64,000 nt of DNA from an uncultured Allobosea sp. GTDB lineage: Bacteria > Pseudomonadota > Alphaproteobacteria > Rhizobiales > Beijerinckiaceae. The notes below the pieces were generated by a model. The model saw nothing but the letters and a program-made list of their open reading frames with translations, did no database searches and had not been told where the DNA came from. The stretch lies in assembly GCF_945957345.1 (NCBI RefSeq), contig NZ_CAMFKW010000006.1:62001-126000 (forward strand), written 5' to 3'. The translations under genes were made by a program, and so were the position numbers. Positions 17,754 to 26,612 of this stretch are shown here, piece after piece. Numbering within the stretch: the first letter of the stretch is position 1; each line of letters begins with the position of its first letter.

Positions 17754-19031
17754 TCAAGCAGTGCGGGCCGCGGGAAGGAAGCGCTCGGCTGCAAAGGGGG
17801 CGGGGTCGCAGAGCGTCGGCGCGCCGGTCATCATTTCCGCGAGCAGGCGGCCGGTGGCGGGGCCGAGCGTGAAGCCGTGATGGGCGTGGCCGAAGGCGAA
17901 CCAGAGGCCATGATGGCGCGGGGCGGCGCCGATGATAGGCAGCATGTCGGGCAGGCAGGGGCGGGCGCCGCGCCAGGGCTCGGCGTCGAGGCGGCGGCCC
18001 AGCGGCATGATCCGCCGCGCGATGCGCTCGGCCCGGTCGAGCTGCCAGGAATCCGATGGCTCATCGCGTCCGGCCAGCTCGATGCCCGTGGTCAAGCGGA
18101 CGCCGCGTTGCATGGAAGTCAGCACGAAGCCGGCCTGGGCATCGCAGAGCGGATGCCGCGGCGCCGTCTCGGCAGCGCTCTCGTAATGCATGTGGTAGCC
18201 GCGCTTGAAGCCGATCGGGAAGCGATAGCCGAAGCGCTCGACGAGATCGTTCGACCAGGGGCCGAGGGCGATGACGGTTTCGGGGGCGTGCCATTGGGCA
18301 CCATCGGCTGACAAGCGCCATCCCTGGCCTTCCTGGCACAGGCTGGCCGCATCAGCCGGCTTCAGCAGACCGCCGCGCGCGACGAACAGCGCCGCATAGG
18401 CACGTGTCACCGCGCCGGGATCGCTGACGGTAACGGGGTCGCGCCAGTGCACGGCGCCGGCGACCGCGCCGTCGAGCAGGCTGGGCTCGAGACAGCGCAA
18501 CGCGTCGTCGTCGAGCAGATCATAGCTGAGGCCATAGGCGGCGAGTTCCGCCGCGCCCCGGGTCGCCGCGTTGAGCCCTTGCCGGGTGCGGTAGAGCTCG
18601 ATCCAGCCTTCGCCCCTCATCAGGGCCTCGGTGCCGGCGGCCTGCGTCCAGCGCCCGTGCTCGTCGATGCAGCGCTCGATCAGCGGCAGGATGGCCCGGC
18701 CGAGTTTGTCGAGCCGGTTCGGCGCCGAATTCCACCAGTAGCGCGCGAGCCAGGGCGCCATCCGCAGCAGCGTCGCCGGGCGATAGCGCACGGCGATGGA
18801 GCGGTTCGAGGCCAGGCTGATGAGCGCGTTGAGATCGCGCGGGAAGGCATAGGGCACGACCGAGGAGCGTTCGATCAGACCGGCATTGCCGTGGCTGGTC
18901 TCGGCGCCGGGCTCGCCGCGGTCGACGAGCAGCACCCGCCGGCCGCGCTCCTGCAGATGCAGCGCCACGCTGACGCCGACGATGCCAGCGCCGAGCACGA
19001 TCACATCGGCCTGTTCAGTCGCGGTCGCCAT
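17754..19031 (-). CDS. FAD-dependent D-amino-acid-dehydrogenase-like oxidoreductase (DAO/DadA family)
   Basis: About 425 residues with an N-terminal dinucleotide fold (VIVLGAGIVGVSVALHLQERG) and the DAO-family C-terminus (RPCLPDMLPIIGAAPRHHGLWFAFGHAHHGFTLGPATG). Such enzymes deaminate D-amino acids or related amines, passing electrons to the respiratory chain or to oxygen. I chose the ATG at 19031 because GGGGAGGA lies 11 bases upstream; an ATG at 19052 would add seven residues and sits before that site. It is divergent from the RpiR/importer/M81 operon, suggesting a role in catabolism of the imported compound. The substrate is not fixed by sequence. Confidence 0.87.
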   Translation of the reverse strand: MATATEQADVIVLGAGIVGVSVALHLQERGRRVLLVDRGEPGAETSHGNAGLIERSSVVPYAFPRDLNALISLASNRSIAVRYRPATLLRMAPWLARYWWNSAPNRLDKLGRAILPLIERCIDEHGRWTQAAGTEALMRGEGWIELYRTRQGLNAATRGAAELAAYGLSYDLLDDDALRCLEPSLLDGAVAGAVHWRDPVTVSDPGAVTRAYAALFVARGGLLKPADAASLCQEGQGWRLSADGAQWHAPETVIALGPWSNDLVERFGYRFPIGFKRGYHMHYESAAETAPRHPLCDAQAGFVLTSMQRGVRLTTGIELAGRDEPSDSWQLDRAERIARRIMPLGRRLDAEPWRGARPCLPDMLPIIGAAPRHHGLWFAFGHAHHGFTLGPATGRLLAEMMTGAPTLCDPAPFAAERFLPAARTA

Positions 19032-19119
19032 CGTCGCTGGAATCCTCCCCATCAGCCTGGAATAGGCGCAGCGGAAGCGAGCCTCAACTAGGTCATTTTT
19101 GCAAGAAAATAAAAATCAT

Positions 19120-19144
19120 TTGACAGTCTGAAAGAAAAATTTCT
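19120..19144. promoter_or_regulatory. AT-rich divergent promoter with TTGACA and an inverted repeat
   Basis: TTGACA at 19120-19125 resembles a sigma-70 -35 element reading towards the RpiR gene. AGAAA-AA-TTTCT at 19133-19144 is a perfect short inverted repeat just after it, placed where a repressor or activator could act. No convincing -10 hexamer is seen at the best spacing. The element lies in an AT-rich 110-base gap between the oxidase and RpiR genes. Confidence 0.4.
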
Positions 19145-19170
19145 TCATCTCCCGGAGCGCGGGAGTGCCG

Positions 19171-20049
19171 ATGTCGCAGACGCTTCGCCAGAGATTGCAG
19201 GCTTGCCTGGCCAACGGCTCCAGGGCCGACAAGGCGCTCGCGAGCTATATGCTGGCGCAAATGCCAAGCCTGCCCTTCGAGACGGCGGCGAGTCTGGCCG
19301 AGAAGGTCTCGCTCAGCGAGCCGACCGTTGGGCGCTTCTGCCGGACGCTCGGCTACAAGAGTTTGAAGGACCTCAAGGCCAGCCTCGCCGAGGAGATCGG
19401 CGACAGGCCCTGGTTGATCAGCGACCGGCTGCGCGATTTCCAGCAGCGCAGCCTCGCCGGCGACGATCAGTTGGCGCGCAGTCTCCAGCTCGAGATCGCC
19501 GGGCTCGTCCGCATCTACGAGCTTGCCCAGAGCGAGGAGTGGAAGCGCGTCGCCCGCCGGCTGGCGACGGCCTCGTCGGTCTATGTCACGGGTTTCCAGA
19601 CCGAGCGCGGGCTCGCGCAATACCTCGCCAACCAGCTCCAGTATCTGCGCGACGGCGTGCATCTGGCCGATCTCGCGGCCGGGAATTTCTCGGAGCTCCT
19701 GCTCTCGGCCGAGAAGGAACGCTGCCTCGTGATCTTCGAGGCGCGGCGCTATTCGCGCATGGCCAAGGTGCTGGCCGAGCAGGCGAAGACGGCGGGCATC
19801 AAGACCACGCTCATCACCGATTCCTTCTGCGACTGGGGGCAGGGGCTCGTCGACGAGATGCTGGTCGTCTCGACCGAGTTCAACCTGTTCTGGGACTCGA
19901 CCGCCCAGATGGCGAGCCTGAGCAACCTGCTGATCAACGCGGTCTTCGTCGAGCTCGGCCCACAGGTCGAGCAACGCCTGAACCGGATGGCCGAGCTCTA
20001 CGGCCGCTTCACCGGCCATGTCGGGGACAGTTCCGGCCCGCTCGGCTGA
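19171..20049 (+). CDS. RpiR-family transcriptional regulator (HTH plus SIS domain)
   Basis: About 292 residues. The N-terminal RpiR helix-turn-helix (SLAEKVSLSEPTVGRFCRTL) is followed by a SIS domain (VARRLATASSVYVTGFQTER; KTTLITDSFCDW) that normally senses a phosphosugar. In this context it more likely reads an amino-acid or peptide-derived ligand. It is the first gene of the importer/peptidase operon and divergent from the oxidase. An in-frame ATG two codons upstream at 19165 is an equal start choice. Confidence 0.9.
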   Translation: MSQTLRQRLQACLANGSRADKALASYMLAQMPSLPFETAASLAEKVSLSEPTVGRFCRTLGYKSLKDLKASLAEEIGDRPWLISDRLRDFQQRSLAGDDQLARSLQLEIAGLVRIYELAQSEEWKRVARRLATASSVYVTGFQTERGLAQYLANQLQYLRDGVHLADLAAGNFSELLLSAEKERCLVIFEARRYSRMAKVLAEQAKTAGIKTTLITDSFCDWGQGLVDEMLVVSTEFNLFWDSTAQMASLSNLLINAVFVELGPQVEQRLNRMAELYGRFTGHVGDSSGPLG

Positions 20050-20100
20050 CGGCCGCGATCAAAGTTTTTCGCAACATCTCGAAACAAAAGGGGAAGCGGG

Positions 20101-21669
20101 ATGAAGACGATGATGAAGGGGAGCATCCTGGCGCTGGGCCTGTCGGCGCTCGCCGCCTCCACGGCGCTGGCGCAGGAGGCCACGTTCGTGATGACCGCGC
20201 GCCTCGTCGGCGCGCCGACCTACAACCCGATCAAGGCGACGAAGCTCAATACGGCAACGACGCTGATCTACGACCGGCTGGTGGTGCAGGATGCCGACCA
20301 GAGCTTCCACGGCCAGCTCGCGACCTCCTGGGAAACGAGCCCGGACGGCATGCTCTGGACCTTCAAGCTGAAGCCCGGCGTGACGTTCCACAACGGCGAG
20401 CCGTTCAACGCCAAGACGATCGAATGGTGGGTGCCGCAGTTCAAGGGCACCGAGAACGCCTTCACCGTCGAGGCTATCGACAAGGTCGAGGTTGTCGACG
20501 ACCTGACCGTGCGCTTCCACATGAAGAATCCCGACCCGAACCTGCTGTTCAACCTCGCCAGCTCCTTCATGTGCGTGCCGGAGCCGAAATCCTACGCGGC
20601 GCTCGGCGACAAGTTCGGCGTGACCGAGGCGATCGGCACCGGCCCCTACAAGATGCAGCAGTTTACGGTGGGCCAGCAGACCGTCCTGACCCGCAACGAC
20701 GACTATAAATGGGCCTCCGACCTCTCGAAGAACCAAGGGCCGGCCAAGTTCAAGAAGCTGACCTTCCGCGAGATCGGCGAGGAATCGACCGCCTATCTCG
20801 AACTCAAGACCGGCGGCGCCGACCTGCTCGTCAACGTCCCCACCGACTTCCTGCCGCGCATCCAGGCCGACAAGGCGGTGAAGCTCGTGACCATCCCCGG
20901 CAACGAGGTGGTCTATATGCCGATCAACACCAGCGTCGAGCCGTTCACCGACATCAAGGTGCGCGAGGCGACGGCCTTCGCCATCAACCAGAAGGAAATC
21001 CTGACCAGCCTCTATGGCGGCAACGGCGCCGTCGCCGACACCTTCCTGATCTCCTCGCTGAAGGAGGCGCAGGTCGATCCCAAATATAAGATCTCCTACG
21101 ATCCCGAGCGCTCGAAGAAGGCGTTCGAGGCGGCGGGCTGGAAGCCGGGGCAGGACGGCATCCGCGTCAAGGACGGCAAGCGCCTCGAGGTGAAGCTCTG
21201 GGCCCAGAACGGGACCGAGTTCAAGCGCCTCGCCGAGATCGTCCAGGCGCAGCTCAAGGCGGTCGGCATGCAGGCCGATATCAGCATCATCGATGCCGGC
21301 TCGATCAACGCGCAGTACCGCAAGAAGACCGAGCACCAGCTCGCGGTGCGCGCCTATCAATGGACCAATGCGGATATCGTCGACTGGTTCTTCGCGGCCA
21401 AGCGTGCCGGCTATCCCAATGTCTCGATGTTCAACGATCCCGAAGCGGAGAAGCTCAACGACATCGCCATGACCAAGTCGAAGACCTGGGACGAGCGCGT
21501 CGCGAACTTCACCAAATACCATGAGTACGTGCTGTCGCAGTATCCGTTCGCACCGATCTATCAGCCGGTGCAGAGCGTGGCCTATGGCAAGCGCGTCACC
21601 ATGCCCGAGACGATCCGCGGCACGGGCTTCTACGGTCCGACCATGCTCGACATCGCGCCGGCCAACTGA
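20101..21669 (+). CDS. Family-5 solute-binding protein, second Dpp-type importer
   Basis: 522 residues with a Sec signal peptide at 1-24 (MKGSILALGLSALAASTALA) and SBP_bac_5 features: TFKLKPGVTFHNGEPFNAKT, AIGTGPYKMQQF, and REATAFAINQKEILTSLYGG. GGGAAGCGGG just before the ATG at 20101 serves as ribosome-binding site. It should deliver a peptide-like ligand to the permeases encoded immediately downstream. The M81 peptidase at the end of the operon supports a peptide or peptide-mimic ligand. Confidence 0.92.
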   Translation: MKTMMKGSILALGLSALAASTALAQEATFVMTARLVGAPTYNPIKATKLNTATTLIYDRLVVQDADQSFHGQLATSWETSPDGMLWTFKLKPGVTFHNGEPFNAKTIEWWVPQFKGTENAFTVEAIDKVEVVDDLTVRFHMKNPDPNLLFNLASSFMCVPEPKSYAALGDKFGVTEAIGTGPYKMQQFTVGQQTVLTRNDDYKWASDLSKNQGPAKFKKLTFREIGEESTAYLELKTGGADLLVNVPTDFLPRIQADKAVKLVTIPGNEVVYMPINTSVEPFTDIKVREATAFAINQKEILTSLYGGNGAVADTFLISSLKEAQVDPKYKISYDPERSKKAFEAAGWKPGQDGIRVKDGKRLEVKLWAQNGTEFKRLAEIVQAQLKAVGMQADISIIDAGSINAQYRKKTEHQLAVRAYQWTNADIVDWFFAAKRAGYPNVSMFNDPEAEKLNDIAMTKSKTWDERVANFTKYHEYVLSQYPFAPIYQPVQSVAYGKRVTMPETIRGTGFYGPTMLDIAPAN

Positions 21670-21702
21670 GCCGGGACGACAGACCTTGCAGGAGATCGAT
21701 CC

Positions 21703-22635
21703 TTGCTGCGCTTCGCGATCCGGCGCCTCGCCATGCTGGTGCCGGTCTTCCTCGCCGTCTCGCTGGTGATCTTCATGATCATCCATCTCGTGCCGGGCGA
21801 CCCGCTGGAGCATCTGATCCAGGTCGGCTCCTCGCCCGAGCAGCGGGCGCAGATGATCGCGCGCTACGGGCTGGACCAGCCGCTGCTGGTCCAGTACGGG
21901 CGCTGGCTCGCCAAGGTCGTCACCGGCGATCTCGGCGACGCCATCGTGATGCGCCAGCCGGTCTCGCAGCTCATCGCCGAGAACATGCCGCACAGCCTCG
22001 CGCTCGGCGGCACGGCGCTGCTCTTCTCGACGACGGTGGGGATCGTCACGGGCGTGCTCGCGGCCTCCTTCCGCGACAGCCTGTTCGACCGGGCGGTGAT
22101 GGGCTTCATCCTGCTCGGCTCGACGCTGCCGAGCTTCTGGCTGGCGCTGCTGATGATCCTGATGTTCGCGGTGCAGTTCGAATGGTTCCCGGTCTCGGGG
22201 GCGCGGACATGGGACGCGCTGGTACTTCCGGCGCTGACCATCGGCATCGGCGGCACGGCGCTGATCGCACGCGTCACCCGCGCTGCCATGGTCGAGATCT
22301 CGCAGCGCGATTTCGTACGCGTGCTGCAGGCCAAGGGCGTGCCGTTCTGGCGCATCCAGCTCCGGCACGTGCTGCAGCAGGCCATGCTGCCGGTGATGAC
22401 CATTCTCGGCCTGCGCATCGGCTGGATTTTGGGTGGTGCGGTCACGGTCGAATATGTCTTCGCCCGGCCGGGGCTCGGCTCGCTGCTGATCACGGGGCTT
22501 GGACAGCGCGACTATCCGCTGGTGCAGGGCTGCCTGCTGATGCTGGCGATCGCGGTGATGCTCGGCACGCTGATCGGCGATCTCGCCCAAGCGGCGCTCG
22601 ATCCGCGCCTGCGTGAAGCGATGGGTGCACGATGA
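21703..22635 (+). CDS. DppB-family permease, second importer
   Basis: 310 residues with the family N-terminus (LRFAIRRLAMLVPVFLAVSL), six membrane segments and an EAA loop (RVLQAKGVPFWRIQLRHVL). The start is TTG, supported by GCAGGAGATC upstream; no ATG start fits the conserved N-terminus. Its end overlaps the DppC-type gene by four bases (ATGA). Confidence 0.92.
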   Translation: MLRFAIRRLAMLVPVFLAVSLVIFMIIHLVPGDPLEHLIQVGSSPEQRAQMIARYGLDQPLLVQYGRWLAKVVTGDLGDAIVMRQPVSQLIAENMPHSLALGGTALLFSTTVGIVTGVLAASFRDSLFDRAVMGFILLGSTLPSFWLALLMILMFAVQFEWFPVSGARTWDALVLPALTIGIGGTALIARVTRAAMVEISQRDFVRVLQAKGVPFWRIQLRHVLQQAMLPVMTILGLRIGWILGGAVTVEYVFARPGLGSLLITGLGQRDYPLVQGCLLMLAIAVMLGTLIGDLAQAALDPRLREAMGAR

Positions 22636-23477
22636 GCCGTTCGTCCCTCGCCGGCCGCATCCTCCGTTCACCGCGCGGCGCGATCTGCGCGTTGTTTCTG
22701 CTTGCGCTCGTGCTGTGCGCGATCTTTGCACCCTGGATCGCCCCTTACGACTATGCCGCGCAGAAGCTCTCCATGGCCAACACGCCGCCGTCAGTCGCGC
22801 ATTGGCTCGGCACCGACGAGTTCGGACGCGACCTGCTCTCGCGCATCATCCAGGGCGCGCGGACCTCGCTCAGCGTCAGCGTGCTCTCGATTGCCTTGTC
22901 GGTGCTGATGGGCGCGACGCTCGGCGCCGCCGCCGGCTATTTCGGCGGCATCTTCGACAAGGTCGTCACCGTCTTCGTCGATCTGACCTGGTCCTTCCCG
23001 GAAATCCTGCTGGCGCTGATCCTGATCGCGATCCTGGGACCCGGGCTGCACTCGACGGCGATCGCCATCGCGATCGCCTATCTCGCGCAGTTCACCCGGC
23101 TGACGCGGGCACAGGTGATGGCGCTGAAGGGCGAGCTCTTCGTCGATGCGGCGGTGACGGCGGGCGCACGCCCGGCCCGCGTGCTCTTCCTGCATCTCCT
23201 GCCGAATGCGATGACGCCGGTCATCGTCGCCGGAATGCTGGCGACAGGCGATGCGATCGTGCTCGAAGCGACGCTCGGTTTCTTCGGACTCGGCGCGCAG
23301 CCGCCCGTGCCAAGCTGGGGCGCGATGATGAGCTCCGGCACCGCGCAGATCTTCATTGCGCCCTGGATCATCATCTTTCCCGGCCTCGTCATCGCCACGG
23401 CCGTCATCGCCATCAATGTCTTCGGCGACGCCTTGATCGAGGCGCTCGATATCCGCCGCCCGCTGCGGGACGGCTGA
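22632..23477 (+). CDS. DppC-family permease, second importer
   Basis: 281 residues with the motif HWLGTDEFGRDLLSRIIQGAR, five to six membrane segments and an EAA-type loop (DAAVTAGARPARVLFLHLLPN). It completes the channel with the DppB partner. As in the first importer, no ATPase gene follows: the next gene is the M81 peptidase. ATP hydrolysis must therefore come from a DppD/DppF pair encoded elsewhere. Confidence 0.92.
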   Translation: MSRSSLAGRILRSPRGAICALFLLALVLCAIFAPWIAPYDYAAQKLSMANTPPSVAHWLGTDEFGRDLLSRIIQGARTSLSVSVLSIALSVLMGATLGAAAGYFGGIFDKVVTVFVDLTWSFPEILLALILIAILGPGLHSTAIAIAIAYLAQFTRLTRAQVMALKGELFVDAAVTAGARPARVLFLHLLPNAMTPVIVAGMLATGDAIVLEATLGFFGLGAQPPVPSWGAMMSSGTAQIFIAPWIIIFPGLVIATAVIAINVFGDALIEALDIRRPLRDG

Positions 23478-23516
23478 AGTTCCGCAACAACTCGCGAAAG
23501 CAGCCAGAGGAACGCC

Positions 23517-25004
23517 ATGAGCTTCACCGTCCTGACCGCCGAGTTCTCGCATGAGAGCAACACCTTCAGCCGCTGCCCGGCGGATTACGCCGCCTTCACG
23601 GATCGCGGCATCAGCCTTGGAGAGGAGGCGATCGCTGCGCGGGGCGAAGCCAACACGCCGATCGCCGGTTTCCTCGATATCGGCCGCCCGGCCGGCTGGA
23701 ACGTCATCCACGCGATCAGCGCCGCAGCGCAGCCGTCCGGCCCGGTGACGCGCGATGCATTCGACCGCATTGCCGGCGTGATTGTCGAGACCGCAAAAGC
23801 CCATGCCGGCGAGATCGACGGCGTGCTGCTCGGCCTCCACGGCGCCATGGTCACGGAGTTCTGCGAGGACGGGGAGGGCGAATTGCTGGAGCGGGTTCGC
23901 GCCGTGCTCGGGCCTGACGTGCCGATCGGCATCACGCTCGATCCCCATGCCAACGTCACCCGCAAGATGACCGAGCTCGCCAATATCGTCGTCTCCTACA
24001 AGACCTATCCGCATGTCGACGTCCGCGAGACCGGCAAGCTTGCCGCCGGCATCCTGCAGCGGGCCATGAAGGGCGAGATCAGGCCGGTGACGCTGCGCGC
24101 CGAGCGGCCGATGCTGGAGGAGGTCAATGGCGGCCGCACCGATATCGGCCCGATGGTCGAGCGCATCGCCAAGGCCAAGGCCTATGAGAAAGAGGCCGGC
24201 GTCTTCGCGGTCAGCGTCAATGGCGGCTTCGGCAATGCCGATATCCACGAGGTCGGCCCGACCGTGCTCGTCACCTGCGAGGGCGAGCGCGAGAAGCATC
24301 AGGCCTTCGCCGAGGCAATGGTCGAGGACATGTGGCAGCGCCGCTTCGACGTGGTGACGCCCTTCCTTTCGGTCGAGGATGTGGTCGCGGAAGCGAAGAC
24401 CTATGTCGCGACCAAGGGGCCTCTGATCATCGCGGATTATGCCGATAATCCAGGTGGCGGCGGCTATGGCGACGCGACCGGCCTGCTCAAGGGCATGATC
24501 GCGGCCGATCTGAAGGACGCCTGCTTCGGGCCGATGGTCGATCCCGAGGTCGCGGCCGAGTTGCGGAAGGGCAAGCCGGGCTCGACAGTCTCGGTCCGTC
24601 TTGGCGGCAAGGTCGATCCCGAGATCGGGGGCGGGCCGCTCGACCTCACAGGCACGCTCGTCAGCGTCAGCGACGGCGACTATACCGGCGACGGCCCGAT
24701 GATCGGCGGTCTGCAGGCGAGCTGGGGCCCCTGTGCCGTGCTGCGTGTCGGCGATATCGAGATCCTCGTCACCACGATCCGCGCGCAGATGAACGACCTG
24801 CAGCAGTTTCGCGCCTTCGGCATCGACCCGGCAGCGAAGCGCGTCGTCGGGTTGAAGTCGATGCAGCATTTCCGCGCCGCCTTCGAGCCGATCGCCGGCA
24901 AGGTGATCGTCTGCGACAGCGGGGCGCTTTGCACGCCCGACCTCAGCAAGCTGCCCTATCGCCGGGTGCGCCGTCCGCTTTATCCGCTCGACAAGGTGGC
25001 GTGA
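23517..25004 (+). CDS. M81-family metallopeptidase (MlrC-like)
   Basis: 495 residues. The N-terminal M81 domain has AEFSHESNTFSRCPADYAAF and GVLLGLHGAMVTE, then GITLDPHANVT with the metal-binding Asp and His. The C-terminal MlrC domain carries IADYADNPGGGGYGDATGLL. MlrC was named for degradation of the linear products of microcystin, a peptide with D- and beta-amino acids. Homologues are common next to Dpp-type importers. It probably cleaves an unusual peptide or amide brought in by the transporter; together with the divergent D-amino-acid-type oxidase this points to non-standard amino acids. Confidence 0.9.
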   Translation: MSFTVLTAEFSHESNTFSRCPADYAAFTDRGISLGEEAIAARGEANTPIAGFLDIGRPAGWNVIHAISAAAQPSGPVTRDAFDRIAGVIVETAKAHAGEIDGVLLGLHGAMVTEFCEDGEGELLERVRAVLGPDVPIGITLDPHANVTRKMTELANIVVSYKTYPHVDVRETGKLAAGILQRAMKGEIRPVTLRAERPMLEEVNGGRTDIGPMVERIAKAKAYEKEAGVFAVSVNGGFGNADIHEVGPTVLVTCEGEREKHQAFAEAMVEDMWQRRFDVVTPFLSVEDVVAEAKTYVATKGPLIIADYADNPGGGGYGDATGLLKGMIAADLKDACFGPMVDPEVAAELRKGKPGSTVSVRLGGKVDPEIGGGPLDLTGTLVSVSDGDYTGDGPMIGGLQASWGPCAVLRVGDIEILVTTIRAQMNDLQQFRAFGIDPAAKRVVGLKSMQHFRAAFEPIAGKVIVCDSGALCTPDLSKLPYRRVRRPLYPLDKVA

Positions 25005-25014
25005 GTCCGCGATT

Positions 25015-25040
25015 GCGGGTGCTCCGGTCCGGACGCCCGC
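25015..25040 (+). terminator. Imperfect GC-rich hairpin after the M81 gene
   Basis: GCGGGTGCTCCGG and TCCGGACGCCCGC pair imperfectly about ten bases after the stop codon. There is no T tract, so this is a weak terminator candidate or a 3'-end protecting hairpin. Confidence 0.3.
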
Positions 25041-25176
25041 CATCGGCCCATGCGGTACACGCAATGCTGTGGCGCCGGCTTATGAAATTGTACGCGTGCC
25101 GGTGATCGTCTAGAGCCTTCGGCCGCGTCACGAGGCGGGAATCGGCCTGCCGGAGACGCCGCGGGACTTAGCAGAG

Positions 25177-26400
25177 ATGACCGTCAGCGCGCCGACCGCC
25201 TCCCTGCCGCAACGGGCCATGATGCCGGTGCTGATCGCGCTGAGCTTCACGCATCTGCTCAACGACATGATCCAGTCGCTGATCCCGGCGATCTATCCGA
25301 TCATCAAGGAGGCCTATCGGCTCGATTTCGGCCAGATCGGCCTGATCACGCTGACCTTCCAAGTCGCGGCTTCGCTGCTGCAGCCGGCCGTCGGGCTCTA
25401 TACCGACAAGCATCCGATGCCGTACTCGATGGTGGTCGGCATGGGCTTTACGCTCTCGGGGCTGATCGGGCTGGCCTATGCCGGCAGCTACGGCTTCCTG
25501 CTGCTCTCGGCGGCTTGCGTCGGCATCGGCTCCTCGATCTTCCACCCGGAAGCGACGCGCATGGCGCGTAATGCCTCGGGCGGTCAGCACGGGTTGGCAC
25601 AGGGCATCTTCCAGGTCGGCGGGCAGACGGGCGGAGCGCTCGGGCCATTGCTCGCGGCCTTCATCATCGTGCCGCGCGGGCAGGGGAGCCTCGCCTGGTT
25701 CTCGGTCGCTGCGCTGGTCGCGATGATGCTGATGGTCTGGACCGCTGCGAGCTATGCAAGGCTTGACCGGGCGCGGCCGCCGAAGGCTGCTGCGGCAGCC
25801 GTTGCGCAGACCCGTCCGGGCAAGCGCTCGGTCGCCTTCGCGATCACCATCCTGATCATCCTGCTCTTCTCGAAGAACGCCTATTCTGCCAGCTTCTCCT
25901 CATTCTACACCTTCTACCTGATCGGCAAGTTCGGCATCTCCGTGCAGAACTCGCAGGTGATGTTGTTCCTGTTTCTCGCCTCCTCGGCGGCGGGCGCGCT
26001 GGCCGGCGGCATGCTGGGCGACCGGATCGGCCGCAACAAGATCATCTGGTTCTCGATCCTGGGCGCGCTGCCCTTCACGCTGATCCTGCCCTATGCCGAC
26101 CTGTTCTGGACCGGCGTCCTGACGATCGTGATCAACCTGATCATGTCGAGCGCCTTCGCGGCGATCCTGATCTATGCGCTGGAACTGCTGCCCGGCCGCG
26201 TCGGGCTGGTCGGTGGCTTCTTCTACGGGCTGTCCTTCGGGCTGGGCGGTCTCGCTGCGGCTTTGCTCGGCGAGTTCGCCGACCATCTCGGCATCGAGAT
26301 GGTCTACAAGCTCTGCTCGTTCATCCCGCTGATGGGCCTGCTCGCCTGGTTCCTGCCGCGGCTGAGCGAGGGAACGAAGGGCGCCAAGGTCGGGCATTAG
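25177..26400 (+). CDS. fsr: MFS transporter of the Fsr (fosmidomycin resistance) family
   Basis: 407 residues and about twelve membrane segments. The N-terminus SFTHLLNDMIQSLIPAIYP and the loop FHPEATRMAR are Fsr-type. In E. coli Fsr exports fosmidomycin; most chromosomal homologues have unknown natural substrates. It stands alone, about 170 bases after the M81 gene and before a repeat-bearing gap, so it is probably a separate transcription unit. Confidence 0.88.
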   Translation: MTVSAPTASLPQRAMMPVLIALSFTHLLNDMIQSLIPAIYPIIKEAYRLDFGQIGLITLTFQVAASLLQPAVGLYTDKHPMPYSMVVGMGFTLSGLIGLAYAGSYGFLLLSAACVGIGSSIFHPEATRMARNASGGQHGLAQGIFQVGGQTGGALGPLLAAFIIVPRGQGSLAWFSVAALVAMMLMVWTAASYARLDRARPPKAAAAAVAQTRPGKRSVAFAITILIILLFSKNAYSASFSSFYTFYLIGKFGISVQNSQVMLFLFLASSAAGALAGGMLGDRIGRNKIIWFSILGALPFTLILPYADLFWTGVLTIVINLIMSSAFAAILIYALELLPGRVGLVGGFFYGLSFGLGGLAAALLGEFADHLGIEMVYKLCSFIPLMGLLAWFLPRLSEGTKGAKVGH

Positions 26401-26425
26401 TTCCGGGCATCGTCATGTTCGGACA

Positions 26426-26468
26426 GCGCGGGGAACCCTCTCCCATAGGGAGAGGGCAGGGTGAGGGG
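26426..26468 (+). repeat. Intergenic repeat, left copy of an inverted pair
   Basis: A GCGCGGGGAACCCTCTCCC - GGGAGAGGGCAGGGTGAGGGG type element with its own inner CCCTCTCCC/GGGAGAGGG inverted repeat. Elements of this pattern are frequent in intergenic DNA of many proteobacteria. It follows the fsr stop by 25 bases and may end transcription. Confidence 0.75.
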
Positions 26469-26546
26469 ATGGCCGCTCACCAAGTTTGCTGTGATGTGGT
26501 CGCTGCGCGGCGGTGAGGCAGAGTTTTACTGGTCCAGGGGCCTACA

Positions 26547-26590
26547 CCTCACCCCTGCCCCTCTCCCTACAGGAGAGGGGTTCCCCGCGC
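26547..26590 (-). repeat. Intergenic repeat, right copy of an inverted pair
   Basis: The reverse complement of the left copy with a few changes (CCTCACCCCTGCCCCTCTCCC, then GGGGTTCCCCGCGC at the far end). The two copies enclose about 78 bases. Transcribed RNA could fold into one long stem or two short ones. It lies 22 bases past the stop of the convergent superoxide dismutase gene, so the pair separates two converging genes. Confidence 0.75.
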
Positions 26591-26612
26591 CCTTGTGGCC
26601 AGGCTTCAGCGC

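Noticed and set aside
20059..22731. Very long minus-strand open frame (about 890 codons) opposite the second importer
   Set aside because: It is antisense to well-supported SBP and permease genes. Its translation is Arg/Asp/His-rich without motifs, as expected from GC-biased codons.
22791..25064. Minus-strand open frame of about 757 codons opposite DppC and M81
   Set aside because: Same cause: mirror of real coding sequence, no domain or signal, no plausible start site.
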